A stretch of 64,000 bases of DNA from Chrysomallon squamiferum (GCA_012295275.1 CM022672.1:30882027-30946026); one strand, 5' to 3'; positions 47,254 to 59,699 are shown, numbered from the stretch's first letter. The notes: generated by a model not told the origin, from the sequence alone. Translations and numbers: made by a program.

Positions 47254-49648
47254 TCACCTACGTAAGCATTCAGTGTCAAACAGCACTTGAAACGCTGCAT
47301 AGAAATTAGTGAGCGAACAGTCGTGAACATGTCCAGAGAGAAAACCTGGCATGATGTCCAGAAGCATCTTGATGTTGGTATAGACACTGATGAACGTTTC
47401 TGCGTCCTGAACACCACAGAAGAGCTATGATCATAGACAGCATCTTATCACAGCAGATAAGCCCTTGATCTTTTACCTTTGCAGAAATAATTCTACCAAC
47501 GTCTCTGTACACCTGGGTCAGCTTTCTCAGTTTGTCCATGACAGTCTTTGCTCTGATAAAAGACCGAAGTAAATCACGTGTTGTAACGAACATTTCCGAC
47601 AAAACTGCCTTCTGGTCAACCTCCTCGACACTGTCCTCGGAAACAGCGCCTGTTGCAACATCATCAGCATCCATGTCATCTTCTCCTCCTGATGATGTCA
47701 GGTTGGTACTGGAACCGGAAGAAGACTCTCCTCTGTTGTTAGGTTTGTCCTCGAGGTGAGGTGATTCGGAATCAAGGTGCTTTTCAAGTCTGCTGCAGTC
47801 TTTGTCTGCCATGGAGTAGAGTTCCTCCAGCGAGTACTTCTTCATCTCCAGACTGAGCACTGACACATCACTGACTGGCCGGTTATCAGCCACACAAGAA
47901 TCCACAGCTGATGATAAATGATCACCACTTTCATCATTCAACGAGCAGTTTTTCTCCAGCAGATTTGTGATGAACTGGTCTTCATACACAACTTCACTGA
48001 GAGGTAGTGTACTCATCATTCCGTGCACTTTCTGACAAGAAGGAGTAACGCAGTATCTGTAAAGTTTCTCCATGGCTGGCAAACACTCTGGAGAAAGAAA
48101 GTTGTCATATACGACCCAGATTTTGCTCTTGTAATGGGCAGAAGATGTAATTGATTTCATTAGCATTTCACATACCTCATCCATGTGACTTTTAAATCTT
48201 TCTTTGATATTTTCTAAAGCTGATTCAATGTTGTTTACCAAAAGTCTGTTACAGTCGTTGACTGGCTGAGACTCACACTTTGCCGTTGTCACGTCTGATG
48301 CTTGATTTAAAACTTCGCCATTTTTCGGTGAGACTAACTGCCAGTTATATTCAGAGGTTGTTACATGCACACCGAACATAGAGATTTCATTCAAACTTGC
48401 TTGAATAAGATCATGAATCATCTGATAGCCGTGAATGTGTTCTGCGAACACCCCACTTGTCAGGTCTGTAAGCTGATGCGTCACTTTCTCCTCCAGTGTG
48501 TCCCAGTCAGCCGGCTTCGACTGGAGACCAATGATCTCAAGCGAATACTCACTTCCATCTGCAGTTTCAACAGGACTAGAATCTTCAGAACTGTGCCTCA
48601 GCGACAAGATAACTCCGTAAACAGCCTCCCTCACAGACGACATTCTCACCTTTTTCATAACTGCATTCTGAATTTCGTCTTTCTGTTGTTTCGCTCTCCT
48701 CGCCAGCTCTAGGTATATGTTATGAATGACGTTCTCTTTAATTTTTTTCTTTCTGTATTTATTCTTTTTTGTTCTCACGGGTCGAACAACAACATTTTTA
48801 ATTGTTTCTCTGGCTGTTTGTAACTTCACCAGCCACTCTAGAACCTTATTTCTTGACTCACGTTGCTGGGAAATAGTCTGCTGAACATCGTCACCCTCGG
48901 CTTCCTTCTTCAGGCAGTTGATATTTTCTGAAAGTTCATCAAACTCCTTATTTACATTGTCAATGTCCTTTTCGACATGGTTTAAAAACACGATCAGAAA
49001 GTCGCGCTGACAAGACCAGATATATCTCTCGCTGTCACACTGCTCATTTAGCAATATTCTCTCTCGCTGTTTCTGCAATGCATTCTCCGTGCGCTGCAGT
49101 TCTTCAGTCTTTTTAAGCAGCTGCATTTCTATTCTTTCGTGTTGATCTTCAATGTAGGACAGAACGTTTTCTAACTCTGGGATATCGGCTCGATTGAACT
49201 GTAACAGAGGCAAAATAAAACAGTGCAAGAGCTGAGCAACATCGACTCTAAACTGTTCCTCGTTCAGCTTTTTAGCACAATATCCAGTCATCACCTCAAT
49301 GGCTCTGTCAATAAATTCATCTTTTTTAGGGTCGAAATCGTACACGTCAGTGTCTCCATTAAGTGGTTCCGCTTCGACAGGGAAAAAATCGTTTATTGAA
49401 GAAGGACGTTTCACTTCTGTAAGATCGCCAATATATGCACGTGTCCATTTTACTTCTCTCTGGCTGCAGTCAATGTACACTGCTTGAACCAATAAAGTTT
49501 TGTACCAGAGCGACGGATCCAACTGTACTTGTTCTTTAGTTCCGGGTAAAACTAAAACCGAATCGCTCACCACCGGAATGCATCCATCCTTAATAGTTAT
49601 ATCTTTCACACACACTGTATGTTTATCATGTTTCAGGTATATTAACAT
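47254..49648 (-). CDS. Coiled-coil protein with a possible degenerate VPS9-like C-terminus; two coding exons
   Basis: Exon 1 (49648-47477) encodes 724 residues. A predicted 70-nt intron (47476-47407, GTAAAAG...TGTTCAG) joins, in phase 0, an exon of 50 codons ending TGA at 47254. The frame without splicing runs to 47306 but turns into an unrelated tail. Residues 160-260 are a predicted coiled coil (EEQ-rich, LQRTENALQKQRER), 288-304 is a basic cluster (RTKKNKYRKKKIK) and 640-675 is acidic/serine-rich. Residues 505-548 (KIWVVYDNFLSP, LPAMEKLYRYCV) and 695-774 (DKLRKLTQVYRDVGRIISAK, DAETFISVYTNIKMLLDIMP, SLTNFYAAFQVLF) follow the helical pattern of VPS9 Rab5-type exchange domains, but the DDLLPxxxY motif is reduced to DAETFISVY. 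Nucleotide exchange activity is therefore doubtful. I do not recognise the N-terminal 150 residues. The gene itself is secure; the function is tentative. Confidence 0.8.
47407..47476 (-). other. Predicted 70-nt intron in the coiled-coil protein gene
   Basis: The donor GCAAAG|GTAAAAG and the acceptor CTTCTGTGGTGTTCAG|GACGCAG are in phase 0. Removing it replaces a cysteine-rich tail by 50 residues that include an amphipathic SLTNFYAAFQVLF helix. It is far shorter than every other intron in the window (next shortest about 180 nt or more). Confidence 0.65.
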
Positions 49649-50935
49649 TGTAAGAAATCAAAATACATCACTGACACCATAATTTTCTTACACAAGTTTC
49701 CTTCCATCGGAACGAAAAACACTTGAGTGGAAATTCGAAATTCCGCATTTGTTTTCCTAAGTTCAAAGTTGTTACGGATTACAGCGACGATTACCGACCG
49801 AACGATTTACGAACGTATTAATAAATTTAAATATGAAGATTATCTCTGAATTTTCTTTATGATTTCTTCTTTCGACACCAGAATAAAAACATAAAAGTCA
49901 TATAATCACAGATAATTTTTCGCGACAGATGACTAAGGTGACTCTCCCTTGGTTAACTCATTCAAGGGAAGTAAGTAGAAAATCATTTTTAGAAAGGTTA
50001 TGTTATTTTTTTATTTTTACATGTTTATAAACTCTTTGTGATGGTAAAGCTAAAAAACAAATGACTATAATTTCACAGTATTGTCCGCATTTCATATCCG
50101 AAAACAGACAACTAAACAAAACTGGCTTCAAAGTTAAAAAATAATAATATTAATAAAATAAAATAAAATAATAAATAAATAAAAGTTTCTTGCCTTTCTT
50201 ACCTCCCTTGATTTCAAATAAACATGCTATATCTGGTCGATAGAAATAACCTGTCATTTTTAAAAATATTTTTTCTACCGTCAAAAAAAAAAAACAACGT
50301 TTGAGAAAAAATATCACCTGAAGTCACGAAGCACGTCTTGAATATATTTAATTACCATATCAAATGTTCTAATTTTTAAACTATTACTTAAGTTATAGTT
50401 CTGAAGACAAAAACATTTGATTCGTATTACTTACAGCTTCTTTATACTAATAGTATTAACGTAATATTAAATTATGGATAAATACTGACAAATAAATATC
50501 AACATAATCAAACCACGTCTTGAAATTATATAATTACGATTCAAATATAGTTTTAATTTTTAAAATATTACCTAGGTTACAATTCTAAGGACATACGGAT
50601 TCGTTTCGTTATTATTTAAAGCTTCTTACTAGATGTACAAGTACGGTCAAATACTGACAATAAATTGCAACATAATGTAATGTGGTTAACACAGGCTATT
50701 ATCCTAGGCGTGAAAAAAGTTAAGGCATTAACTGTCATCCAAAAAGAATTAATAAATAAATAAATTTAAAAAACGCCGTGAAAATGTAGTCAAAAACAGG
50801 CCTTTACAAGTTCTTAATTATGTACAGCACTTTGACAAACTGGAAATGACCTTAAAAATATTGTCATTAAGGAAACCATAAATGAACGTTCGAAAAATTT
50901 GTTGTACAATTTCTTTTTAAACTTATTTCTGATTT

Positions 50936-50968
<33 letters not shown>

Positions 50969-51895
50969 TATACATTTCTTGTTACAATGATAGTTTTTCT
51001 TCTTGTTATTATTATCTCTGTTACTGTTTTTTGAAATATTATTATTAATTTGTTGTTATTACTGGGGTTTTTTTCTGTTGATGTTAATATTATTACTATT
51101 ATTATTATTGTAGTAGTAGTATAGTAGAAGTAATAAAACCTAATATTTGTTTAATGTGTAGCTTTTATATATATATTTATTAAAATATAAAATACACTGA
51201 GTGTTCAAGTATGACTCACTCTAATCTCCTCTGTTTTAATCACAGCTCTGAGTTCAAAAGTTCAAAATCGGATTTTAATTGTTTTAATTTATTTTGATGA
51301 AATTGGCCTATTACGTTATATTATTTATATACATTATGTTGCATTATGTATATATATTATTTACATTATTTGTATATATTATGTTGTATTTATATATATA
51401 TATTATGTTATGTTGCATTATTTGTATATATTATGTTACATTATTTATATTATGTTATATTATTTATACATATTATATTGTATTATTTATATATATATTC
51501 TGATTTGTTTTATTTTGATGAGCCATCTAAATCTGTGTCCAAATTATTTTAATATTTATTTTTATCACAATAAGAACGACAGCAATCTCTCTACTACTGC
51601 TATTACTGCTATATCGGAAATGATCGGTCTGGCTGTCAAACGCATTTTTTCTTCTTCTTCTTACCAAGCGGGAACACACGCACACACACGCACGCACGCA
51701 CACACAAACACATACATACAAACATAACCACACATACATACATATATACTGATATTTTTAAAGCTTTTACTTCTCAAAAGTTTAGAAGTCATCTATCCAT
51801 CTATACATACATATGAATTCTGAACTTTCGCGCAACTTATATTGTAAGTTTTAGAAATAGCAATTTTGAGTTAACGCTATTCAATTTATTGCTTG

Positions 51896-51948
<53 letters not shown>

Positions 51949-52551
51949 CGTTGAGGCAAATGAGGCAAACGCCTCATACCGAAATTGACAATATATTTTT
52001 TTCTTTTTCACTTTTTATACAATGGTTTTATTTTAAAAATATTAAACATAAATCTTCACTCCGATAGAAACGATATCCACTGAATGAATTCGTTTGAAGT
52101 CTACCGACAACGTTGCGATGAAAGATATAACTGACTTCAAAGACATAGACATCAAACAGGTTTATTGAACACCTGATGATTTGAGGCACGCAGCCTCCTT
52201 TTCCACACGTTTCAGTCTTAGCCCGGTTCTTGCCCTGATGCAGTGTATATTGTCATTTAGCCCCCAGAATTGATTGTCCCGCTCTGCATACACACATACA
52301 TACATACATACATTGTTGACAAAGTTGTGTACGGAAATATTCAAAATATTACTTTAAAAAAAAAAAAAAAAAAAAATAAAAAAAAAATAATAATAATAAT
52401 AAATACATAAATAAATAGGAATCATTTATCTCATTTGAGAAAATTATAAACATTAAGACTACAGAAAATCTCTTTGGTGATATGCAACCTATATGCAGCC
52501 TTGACTTACTTAGCTGTGCGACATGGTTAGATTGTCGTCAGCAGACGTACA
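49649..52551. other. Spacer between the divergent coiled-coil and aldo-keto reductase genes
   Basis: Holds the 5' regions of both genes. The first 300 bp (49680-49980) are less AT-rich and probably include the minus-strand promoter. Then come a 180-bp tandem duplication (50330-50690), TTTA/T-rich tracts (50935-50965), degenerate TATATTATGTT repeats (51310-51500), a CA-rich tract (51672-51740), (CT)n at 51897-51942 and poly-A (52356-52389). No other exon recognised. Confidence 0.6.
50330..50690 (+). repeat. Tandem duplication, two copies of about 180 bp
   Basis: Copy 1 starts CACGTCTTGAATATATTTAA at about 50331 and copy 2 CACGTCTTGAAATTATATAA at about 50513. Both continue with TTTTTAAA-ATTAC, AGTTCTGAAGACA / AATTCTAAGGACA, GATTCGT, AGCTTCTT, AATACTGACAA and CAACATAAT. 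Confidence 0.85.
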
Positions 52552-53899
52552 ATGTCGACAAACGTCCCTAGCCTGCTGCTAAATTCGGGCTATCGTATGC
52601 CAGTTATTGGGCTTGGCACGTTCAATCACTCTTTCAGTGTGAGTAATAGATTTGTTTGTGTGTCTGCTGTTAGGTACAATTAGATTTGTTACGGTCCAGT
52701 TATTACGAAATATAGGAATTCCGATTGCTCGCACACCCACCGCTAGTTATCGTTTTACTTAGCGATTTTTAAAAATACATTTTTATTGGGATTTGTAAGA
52801 AAAAACTGGGGCTTTGTTTTTGTGGGGGGCAGTTGCCGAATGAAAAGTATATTAACATTTTGTTACAACTTACATTAACAAATTAGCAGTTTTTTTTTTT
52901 TTTTTTTTTTTAGTAAACATATGGAGGGAGCTGTCAATACTCTTTTCTGTACATTACTGCAAGTTCGAATCTCAGTATATCACTGTTGAAAAATAAAGTA
53001 AGATAAATGTCACTGATTTGTTATCACACATGTTGGCACAATCTGACTAAAGTCTACCACTATTACTATCAGTGACATATTTCCTTTCCTAAAGTAAAAA
53101 GTGTAAAACAATAATGTTCACCATCTTATTTTTCTTTTCTTACTCAGTTCAAAAGCACTAAAACATTATTAATAGAATCTGACCCATTTACACAGTTTTA
53201 CTACTTTTTGTTTTCTTCATTTCAAAGACATTCCTTAAAAAACACAACTGACTGTAATTTAATAAATGCAAATTAGTGTTTGTTCACAGCAAAATGAAGT
53301 ATATGAAGCTGTCAAGGCAGCCATTGTTATTGGGTACAGACATATAGACACAGCCTGGGTGTATCGGTCTGAGAAACAAATTGGTCAAGCTTTGAAAGAG
53401 AAGATAGCAGATGGCACCATTACAAGAGAAGATATTTTCTTGACAACTAAAGTAAGCTTTTATATATGTGTACAGGGTGTCCCACAAGTTTCCATACATA
53501 GGAAAAATAGATGTTTTTATGTGAAAAAACATTTTTATTTATATAACATGCTCTACATGGCTGCTATTATGTTGAAAACACATTTCAGTGCAAGTCCTCC
53601 ACTGCTGAAGAACATGTTCAAGCACAGCTGGAAATATCCTTGTATTGGCATTGGTGATACATTTTGCTTAAGATAATTTATGTTTTGTAACTTTTCCTGA
53701 TACACCATGGCCTTCAGGTGCTGCCCCCAAAGGTAAAAATCAAGTGGGGGTAAGGTCTGGAGATCTGGGAGGCCATTCCACCTGACATGCCAACCAATCC
53801 ATGCACCTGGAAACTGCTGATGTAACCACTGACATACGTGAATACCAAATGAAAAAACACAGTGTTAAAAACCATATGTATGGAAACTTATGGTACACC

Positions 53900-53933
<34 letters not shown>

Positions 53934-54244
53934 TCTGTTTGGATGAATAATAATTATATTTTACTGGCTATTAGTATGACTGGAATCAAACAATTTGTCA
54001 TCAGTAAAAAGAGAAGGTATTTTCTAGACAACTAATGTTAGCTAACAGTTTAAACACAAATAGATAGATAGATAGATAGATAGATAGATTCTTTTTAAAG
54101 AATAATAATCTTTTTTAGCTCATTATTACTATAATTCAAAATAAATATACCCCAAATATTTAGCATTATGAAAAGAGGTATTCTAGATAAATAAAGGAAG
54201 ATAATGCTAAACATACATACATACAAAATACACACCCACACACC

Positions 54245-54277
<33 letters not shown>

Positions 54278-55985
54278 TAAATTACAGGAAATGACAAAAC
54301 TCTCTTTCAGTTATGGGTGATATTTAACAAGGAACAGAGTGTCGAGGTAGGATGTCAGGAATCTCTGAAAGAGCTTGGAGTTGAGTACCTGGATCTGTTC
54401 TTAATGCACTGGCCCACAGCATTCCAGGTTAGTCACACACAATGCATGTTCATTCTCACGCACATGATTTTCATGCTCCTGATTTTCAAACAGTGGTGTG
54501 TTTTTTTCTGTTATTATGTAATTAGTCAATGTTTTTGACCAATTATTGTTTTAAAAATATATATTCATTATAAAATTATTCCTCTGGATGGTAATTGACT
54601 TCTTTGTTGCTGTTTGATTCTAAAGCACATGATTTTCATGCTCGTGATTTTCAAATACAATAACAATTCCAGTTATTGGTTTTTTCTGTTATTATGTAAT
54701 TAGTGATTTTTTTTTGACTAATTATTGTTTTAAAAAATATATTCATTATAAAATTATTCCTCTGACTTTTTTGTTGCTGTTTGATTCTCATGCATGTGGT
54801 TTTCATCTACACTTGAAAATACAAAATTAATTCCCATTTATTTAAATTACAAGTGAATTTTGTCATGTTATTTATTTCACTAATATAAACATCTTGTTTT
54901 CCTGTATAACAATCAGTTCCTTTCTCTTTGAGATTCCAGGAACCAGCTGACAGAAATATGTGGATAACCAGTGAATTTATTCCAATTGAAGTGGATTATG
55001 TGGACACTTGGAAGGTAAAACTGAGCCTCATGGATCAGATCTTTCTTAAATGGTTAAAATTTAACTTGCGGGTGACAAAATATTTCAGGAGCATCAAGAT
55101 CACAAGGGTGATGGGATCTTTTCAAGTTTGAACATTTAAAGCAGACATTATTGAACTATACCTCCCATGGAGAAAATATTTAACTGATGTACAATCTTGG
55201 CAGAGTATTTTCAGTATAGTTACTCTGTGTGAGAGAAATGTGCACAGTACTTTAAGTGGATGAAATATAATGCAAAATAATAATTTCTGAAGATAATAAT
55301 AATAATTAATTAAATGGTTTGGTCATGTGGGGATAATTAACATTCTTTAAGTGGCCTTTTTTAACCAAAATATCTGTCTTCTCAGTCTTCTCATTTATTT
55401 TTAATTTCTCCCATTTTAATGCAAGTTTTAATAATACATGTTTTAAAATATTTGTTTTAATTGTTTGTTTCTGTTTTAATGTATGATTCAGGCAATGGAG
55501 AAGTTAGTGGATCTTGGTCTAACTAAGTCAATTGGGCTTTCAAACTTCAACTATGAACAGCTCAAAAGACTTTTGAAGTCGGACATCAAACTCAAACCTG
55601 CCAATCTTCAGGTAAATCTATTCTTAGCAAATGATTATATTTACATCATTACATTTGGCTGACTCAAATAGATAAACCTTTTTATGCAAAATATTTCTGA
55701 CAACAACAGAGGCAAATGGTATGATAAATATGATTGATCTATTACACATTTCTGACTAATGTCTTTGACATATTTCCTTTGCAAAATTCACCAGTGTAAA
55801 ATAATTTATTATATTTTATTATTTTTGACAGATTGAAATCAATCCTTATTTAACCAACTGCCAATTACTGGAGTTATGCAAAGAACATGGAATTTCAGTC
55901 ACTGCTTTTTCACCTTTATCAAAAGGAGGAAGTACTTAGTATGTACATGTGATGTTGTGCAATAGTTAAATGTATAAATTACTAT

Positions 55986-56024
<39 letters not shown>

Positions 56025-56460
56025 GAAAGGCAAAAACAGGTCAATCTTAAATTACCTCAGAAACATCATCATAATAATGATGATAATATCAAACAAATGA
56101 GCATTTTAACAAAATGTCACTGGTATGTATGATAATTTCAAATAGTTTAGTTTTAATCACTAATTTGGTTTTCTTCATACTAGAATAAAGGTAAATATCT
56201 TCTGATTTGTTATTTATTTTAGTATTGGAAAGCAAACACCTAAGCTGTTAGAGGAAAAGGTGTTGAAGGAGATTGCTTCAAAACACGGGAAAACACCAGC
56301 ACAGGTACAAGTTAGATAACAAGTTGAGTGGTTGTTGCATCTTGACTTCAGATCAGATAATTATGTTGATTAGATTAACAGACTTTTGATGACATAAGCA
56401 TATCTATATATATATATATATATTTATTTATATTCATTATCACACGAACAAGCAAGCATA

Positions 56461-56491
<31 letters not shown>

Positions 56492-57116
56492 TTATAACTT
56501 AATAACCCATTCTTACTCACAAATATGTACTCTCACACTCGCATAAATACAGACATACACTACAGACATAAGCATGCACACAAGAACAAACAAACACACA
56601 GATCCAAGTACACATGCACACAGTCCCACACACATTATAAACCATTGTTAAAATGTTATTTAAAGCTACAAAGTAAATTTACTGACTGATGTATTATTTT
56701 TCACAGGTAGCCCTCAGATGGGCAATACAAAGAAATTATGCAATAGTTCCAAAAAGTATCACTCCATCCCGAATTAAAGAAAACTTTGAGGTATTTCATT
56801 TTAGTTACTGATATTCTCTACAGAGATATTGTTTTTCTTTACGTAAACTAACAGAATCATACATGTTGATTAGTCCTTTCTGACTATACTACATATTAGT
56901 CAGTATCTGAATTTGGTGATAATTTATTTATTTATTTATTAACATTGTGTTGTTTGTTTTTGTTTTGGGGGTTTCTTTTGTTGTTTTTTTGGTTATTATC
57001 TTTTGTCATTTTTTTTTTTTTGTAATTTCATTAACTAGTGATAAAAAATAACACAACAATTGTTTCACTTATTATATAACTGGAATATGTATGTATGTAC
57101 GTAGTACATATGTATG

Positions 57117-57147
<31 letters not shown>

Positions 57148-57599
57148 TCTTTTTTTTCAGATTTTTGATTTTAAGCTAGAGGAGACTGAAATGGCTGAAA
57201 TTTCAAAACTAAATAAAAATCAAAGGACTTGTCACAGCAGAGGTGTAAGTTTTTTTAAATATATTTTATAATTGTGAATGATTGACCAGGATACAAATAT
57301 AACTCATACTTTATTCAAGTTATTTAATTTTCTATCAATTAAATGTGTGTGTGTGTGTATGATTTTATTATTAAATTTATTATTTTTAAAATTATGATAG
57401 TAAATTTATATTTTAATATTTTATAATGATTTAATGAGTACAAAATTTTAATAATATTAAATGATTCCAGTAATGTAGGATTCAAAGTATTTTAATATTT
57501 ACACATATAGGAAAGAATGAATTTCTTCCTTAATCTTTAAATATTGGGCAAGTGAATTTTCATACCAACTGAATTGAACTAAAGAATAGTGATAAAAAC

Positions 57600-57643
<44 letters not shown>

Positions 57644-58156
57644 TTTAATGATATTCTCTAAACTTTCAGTATTACCAGTTAATAAACCAGTTAATACTAA
57701 CAACAAGGTTAAATTAAAATATTTCAAAAAAAAAAATAACAAAAAAAATAAAATAAACACAAGCTTGATGATCAGGATTCCAAACTAAAAGCTGAAACCT
57801 TTGTTACATCATTTTTTTTTTTCATCTCTGGTATTGTAAACACTTATTTGTAAGCCAGTCAACTGGCTAAGCTTAGCTGAAAGAACAGTTACATAGCATG
57901 GATTGTTCTGGTCACAAACACATGGAAATTGAAACCAATGCATTTCCTAACTTGTGGAAACTCCCAGTCCCTTCCACCAGTTCAGCAGTGAAACTAAGAA
58001 TTTTGTACCCATGGCAACCATACCCTTTGACCTCACCCATCACACAAGTCGTTGCATTTTAAGTGAGAGGTATTCTTTTTGGTTCATTTTCAAACTGTCT
58101 TTTTCTTCTCTTTTTTTTTCAGATTTAAATGCCATCCTCAGTATCCATTTCTTTGA
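52552..58156 (+). CDS. Aldo-keto reductase (AKR1-like), ten exons, C-terminal tail out of frame
   Basis: NADPH-dependent carbonyl reductase of the cytosol; the substrate cannot be told. Exons: 52552-52638, 53290-53451, 54311-54427, 54940-55014, 55492-55611, 55832-55938, 56223-56304, 56707-56790, 57161-57244 and 58123-58156, all with AG/GT borders and matching phases up to exon 9. The start ATG is inferred from MPVIGLGTF 16 residues later. The catalytic tetrad is complete: D49 and Y54 (RHIDTAWVY), K83 (LTTK) and H116 (LMHWP), with family spacing. [21 protein letters not shown] and VPKS (cofactor-binding lysine) are present. Total is about 316 residues, normal for the family. The conserved end KCHPQYPFL-stop lies at 58127-58156, but neither canonical donor of exon 9 reads into it in frame. 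This could be an alternative end, a sequence error or a decaying tail. Confidence 0.92.
53473..53904 (-). mobile_element. Tc1/mariner-like transposon remnant with TIRs in AKR intron 2
   Basis: The left end CAGGGTGTCCCACAAGTTTC and the inverse of the right end CAGAGGGTGTACCATAAGTT both continue into TTTCCATACATA, about 28 bases of inverted repeat with one small indel. On the minus strand, 53820-53697 encodes [26 protein letters not shown] and LKAMVYQEK. This is the eroded WP-x-RSPDLTPLDFFLWGxLKxxVY box of IS630/Tc1/mariner-type DDE transposases. It is non-functional, about 430 bp, and the right end abuts a (GT)n tract. Confidence 0.85.
54455..54815 (+). repeat. Tandem duplication of about 165 bp in AKR intron 3
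   Basis: CACATGATTTTCATGCTCST, TTTTTTCTGTTATTATGTAA, TATTCATTATAAAATTATTC and TTTGTTGCTGTTTGATTCT occur in the same order starting at 54461 and 54626. A third start (GCATGTGGTTTTCATC) is at 54795. Confidence 0.88.
55150..55370 (+). repeat. Dispersed diverged repeat, copy B (partner at 26590-26835)
   Basis: Lies in AKR intron 4. The shared ordered words are given under copy A. Similarity is moderate, with indels. Confidence 0.5.
55989..56022. repeat. (GA)n microsatellite in AKR intron 6
   Basis: About 16 GA units, 50 bp after exon 6. Confidence 0.9.
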
Positions 58157-58507
58157 GTCCAGTGATGTAAAAAATAAGATAGACACAATAAAATTTTTGA
58201 AGAAAAAAAGCTGTTTGAAAGGATAAAATGTTCACATACATGAAAAGTCTTATGTATAGAATAATTCCTGGTTTATAAACAGATGCCAGAATCATGTTTT
58301 TTTTAATGATTACTGTTATTTTACAAACTATTGTTTTTAATCAGTATTATTGTTATTGGTATTTAAAATATACAACACATTATTCCAGATTATTCTCATT
58401 TATTATATATTGTTTTGAAGTTGTTATTAATTTAATTTTTATTACAATTATAAATTGTATAAAAACCCACAACTGTTATTCAGTTAAAATAAAAAGTGAA
58501 AATGGTC

Positions 58508-58513
58508 AATAAA
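58508..58513 (+). terminator. Candidate polyadenylation signal of the AKR gene
   Basis: AATAAA followed 20-40 bases later by a GT-rich stretch (TGTGTTGTTTTTGTTTGC), about 350 bases after the stop. Confidence 0.5.
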
Positions 58514-58587
58514 GAAAATAACCAACAATCTGTGTTGTTTTTGTTTGCACATCTGTTATTTGAGCTGATTTTTATTAATCATTGTCA

Positions 58588-58632
<45 letters not shown>

Positions 58633-59640
58633 ACCCAATAGAGTAATGGTTTCTTAATTTACTGCAGTTCGTAAGACCCTCATTTATTCCTGTTTAATTT
58701 TCATCAGCTGAGACATATGAACAAAAATTATTTTCAGTCCAAATCAGTAAGAGCTGAAATATTTCTGAATTTTTTACAACAGCTAAACTTCAACCAGCTT
58801 GATCACTATAAATTCACTTTATAGTTCATTTGATGCATTATTTGTCACAGAAAATTTACAAATAAAACAATAATTTAAATTTTTAGTTAACAAGTTTTTA
58901 ACTTGTGTTTTAAGCTAGAGATAGAATAAATGTTATAATTTCAAACAAACAGGAAATATTAAAGATGGGAAAATATGAAAAATAAAAAGGAGTATAACAA
59001 AGATTAACCAGAAACCTTTTTGTAATTATACACCTTTCTTTCAGTGATTTGGATACTTTTATTACAATGCAGGATTTTTATCCCTTTTTATTATTGTTTT
59101 TTTTGTTGTTGTTTGTTTGTTCAGTGTAGAAAGACCTAATAACTGGTAATATTAACATTTTAATTTGACGATATCACTGCACCTCACCAAAAAAATGAAG
59201 TTAAAGTTTAATTAAAACTGAAATAATTATGAACATTATAGTCCTGAAATAATAACAAATTTACAATTTAGGATGTGAAAATAAGAATAACCTGACTCAG
59301 TGAGGATATTTATTATATTGGTTATAATGTTCTTTTGGACTGGTCCAAGATATCTTTATACCAAATGCAGAAATGGCCGGTATTCTGCATTATTATGATA
59401 ATATATATAATTATTTATGGATAGTTCATTCACGGCCTAAGATTCATTCTCATGCAATTAAATCCAGCATAAAGTTTTAAATTTGTTTTATTAATAATTA
59501 GTAATAGTAACCTTAGAAATAAAATATAAATACTTCAACTCCGTACTCCATTAAAAATGAAACAACATAATAAATAAAATAAAACATACAATTTACTCAT
59601 GATTTACTGTCTGCCAAAAAAAGCTTATACCAAATTGCTT
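58514..59640. other. Spacer between AKR and SRP72
   Basis: (GT)n at 58591-58630. The rest is AT-rich with no recognised element. Confidence 0.6.
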
Positions 59641-59699
59641 TTCGAGTTAGTATGCAGTTATCGCCTCATGAATTCATAGATTGGTATTAACTTTTGAAT

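Noticed and set aside
47306-47406. Unspliced C-terminal tail of the 780-codon frame
   Set aside because: The tail is cysteine/tryptophan/histidine-rich and unlike the rest. A phase-0 GT-AG intron joins a better helical tail in another frame, so I end the gene at 47254.
48365-48712. 115-codon plus-strand frame
   Set aside because: It lies antisense to the coiled-coil gene with no family features; a shadow frame.
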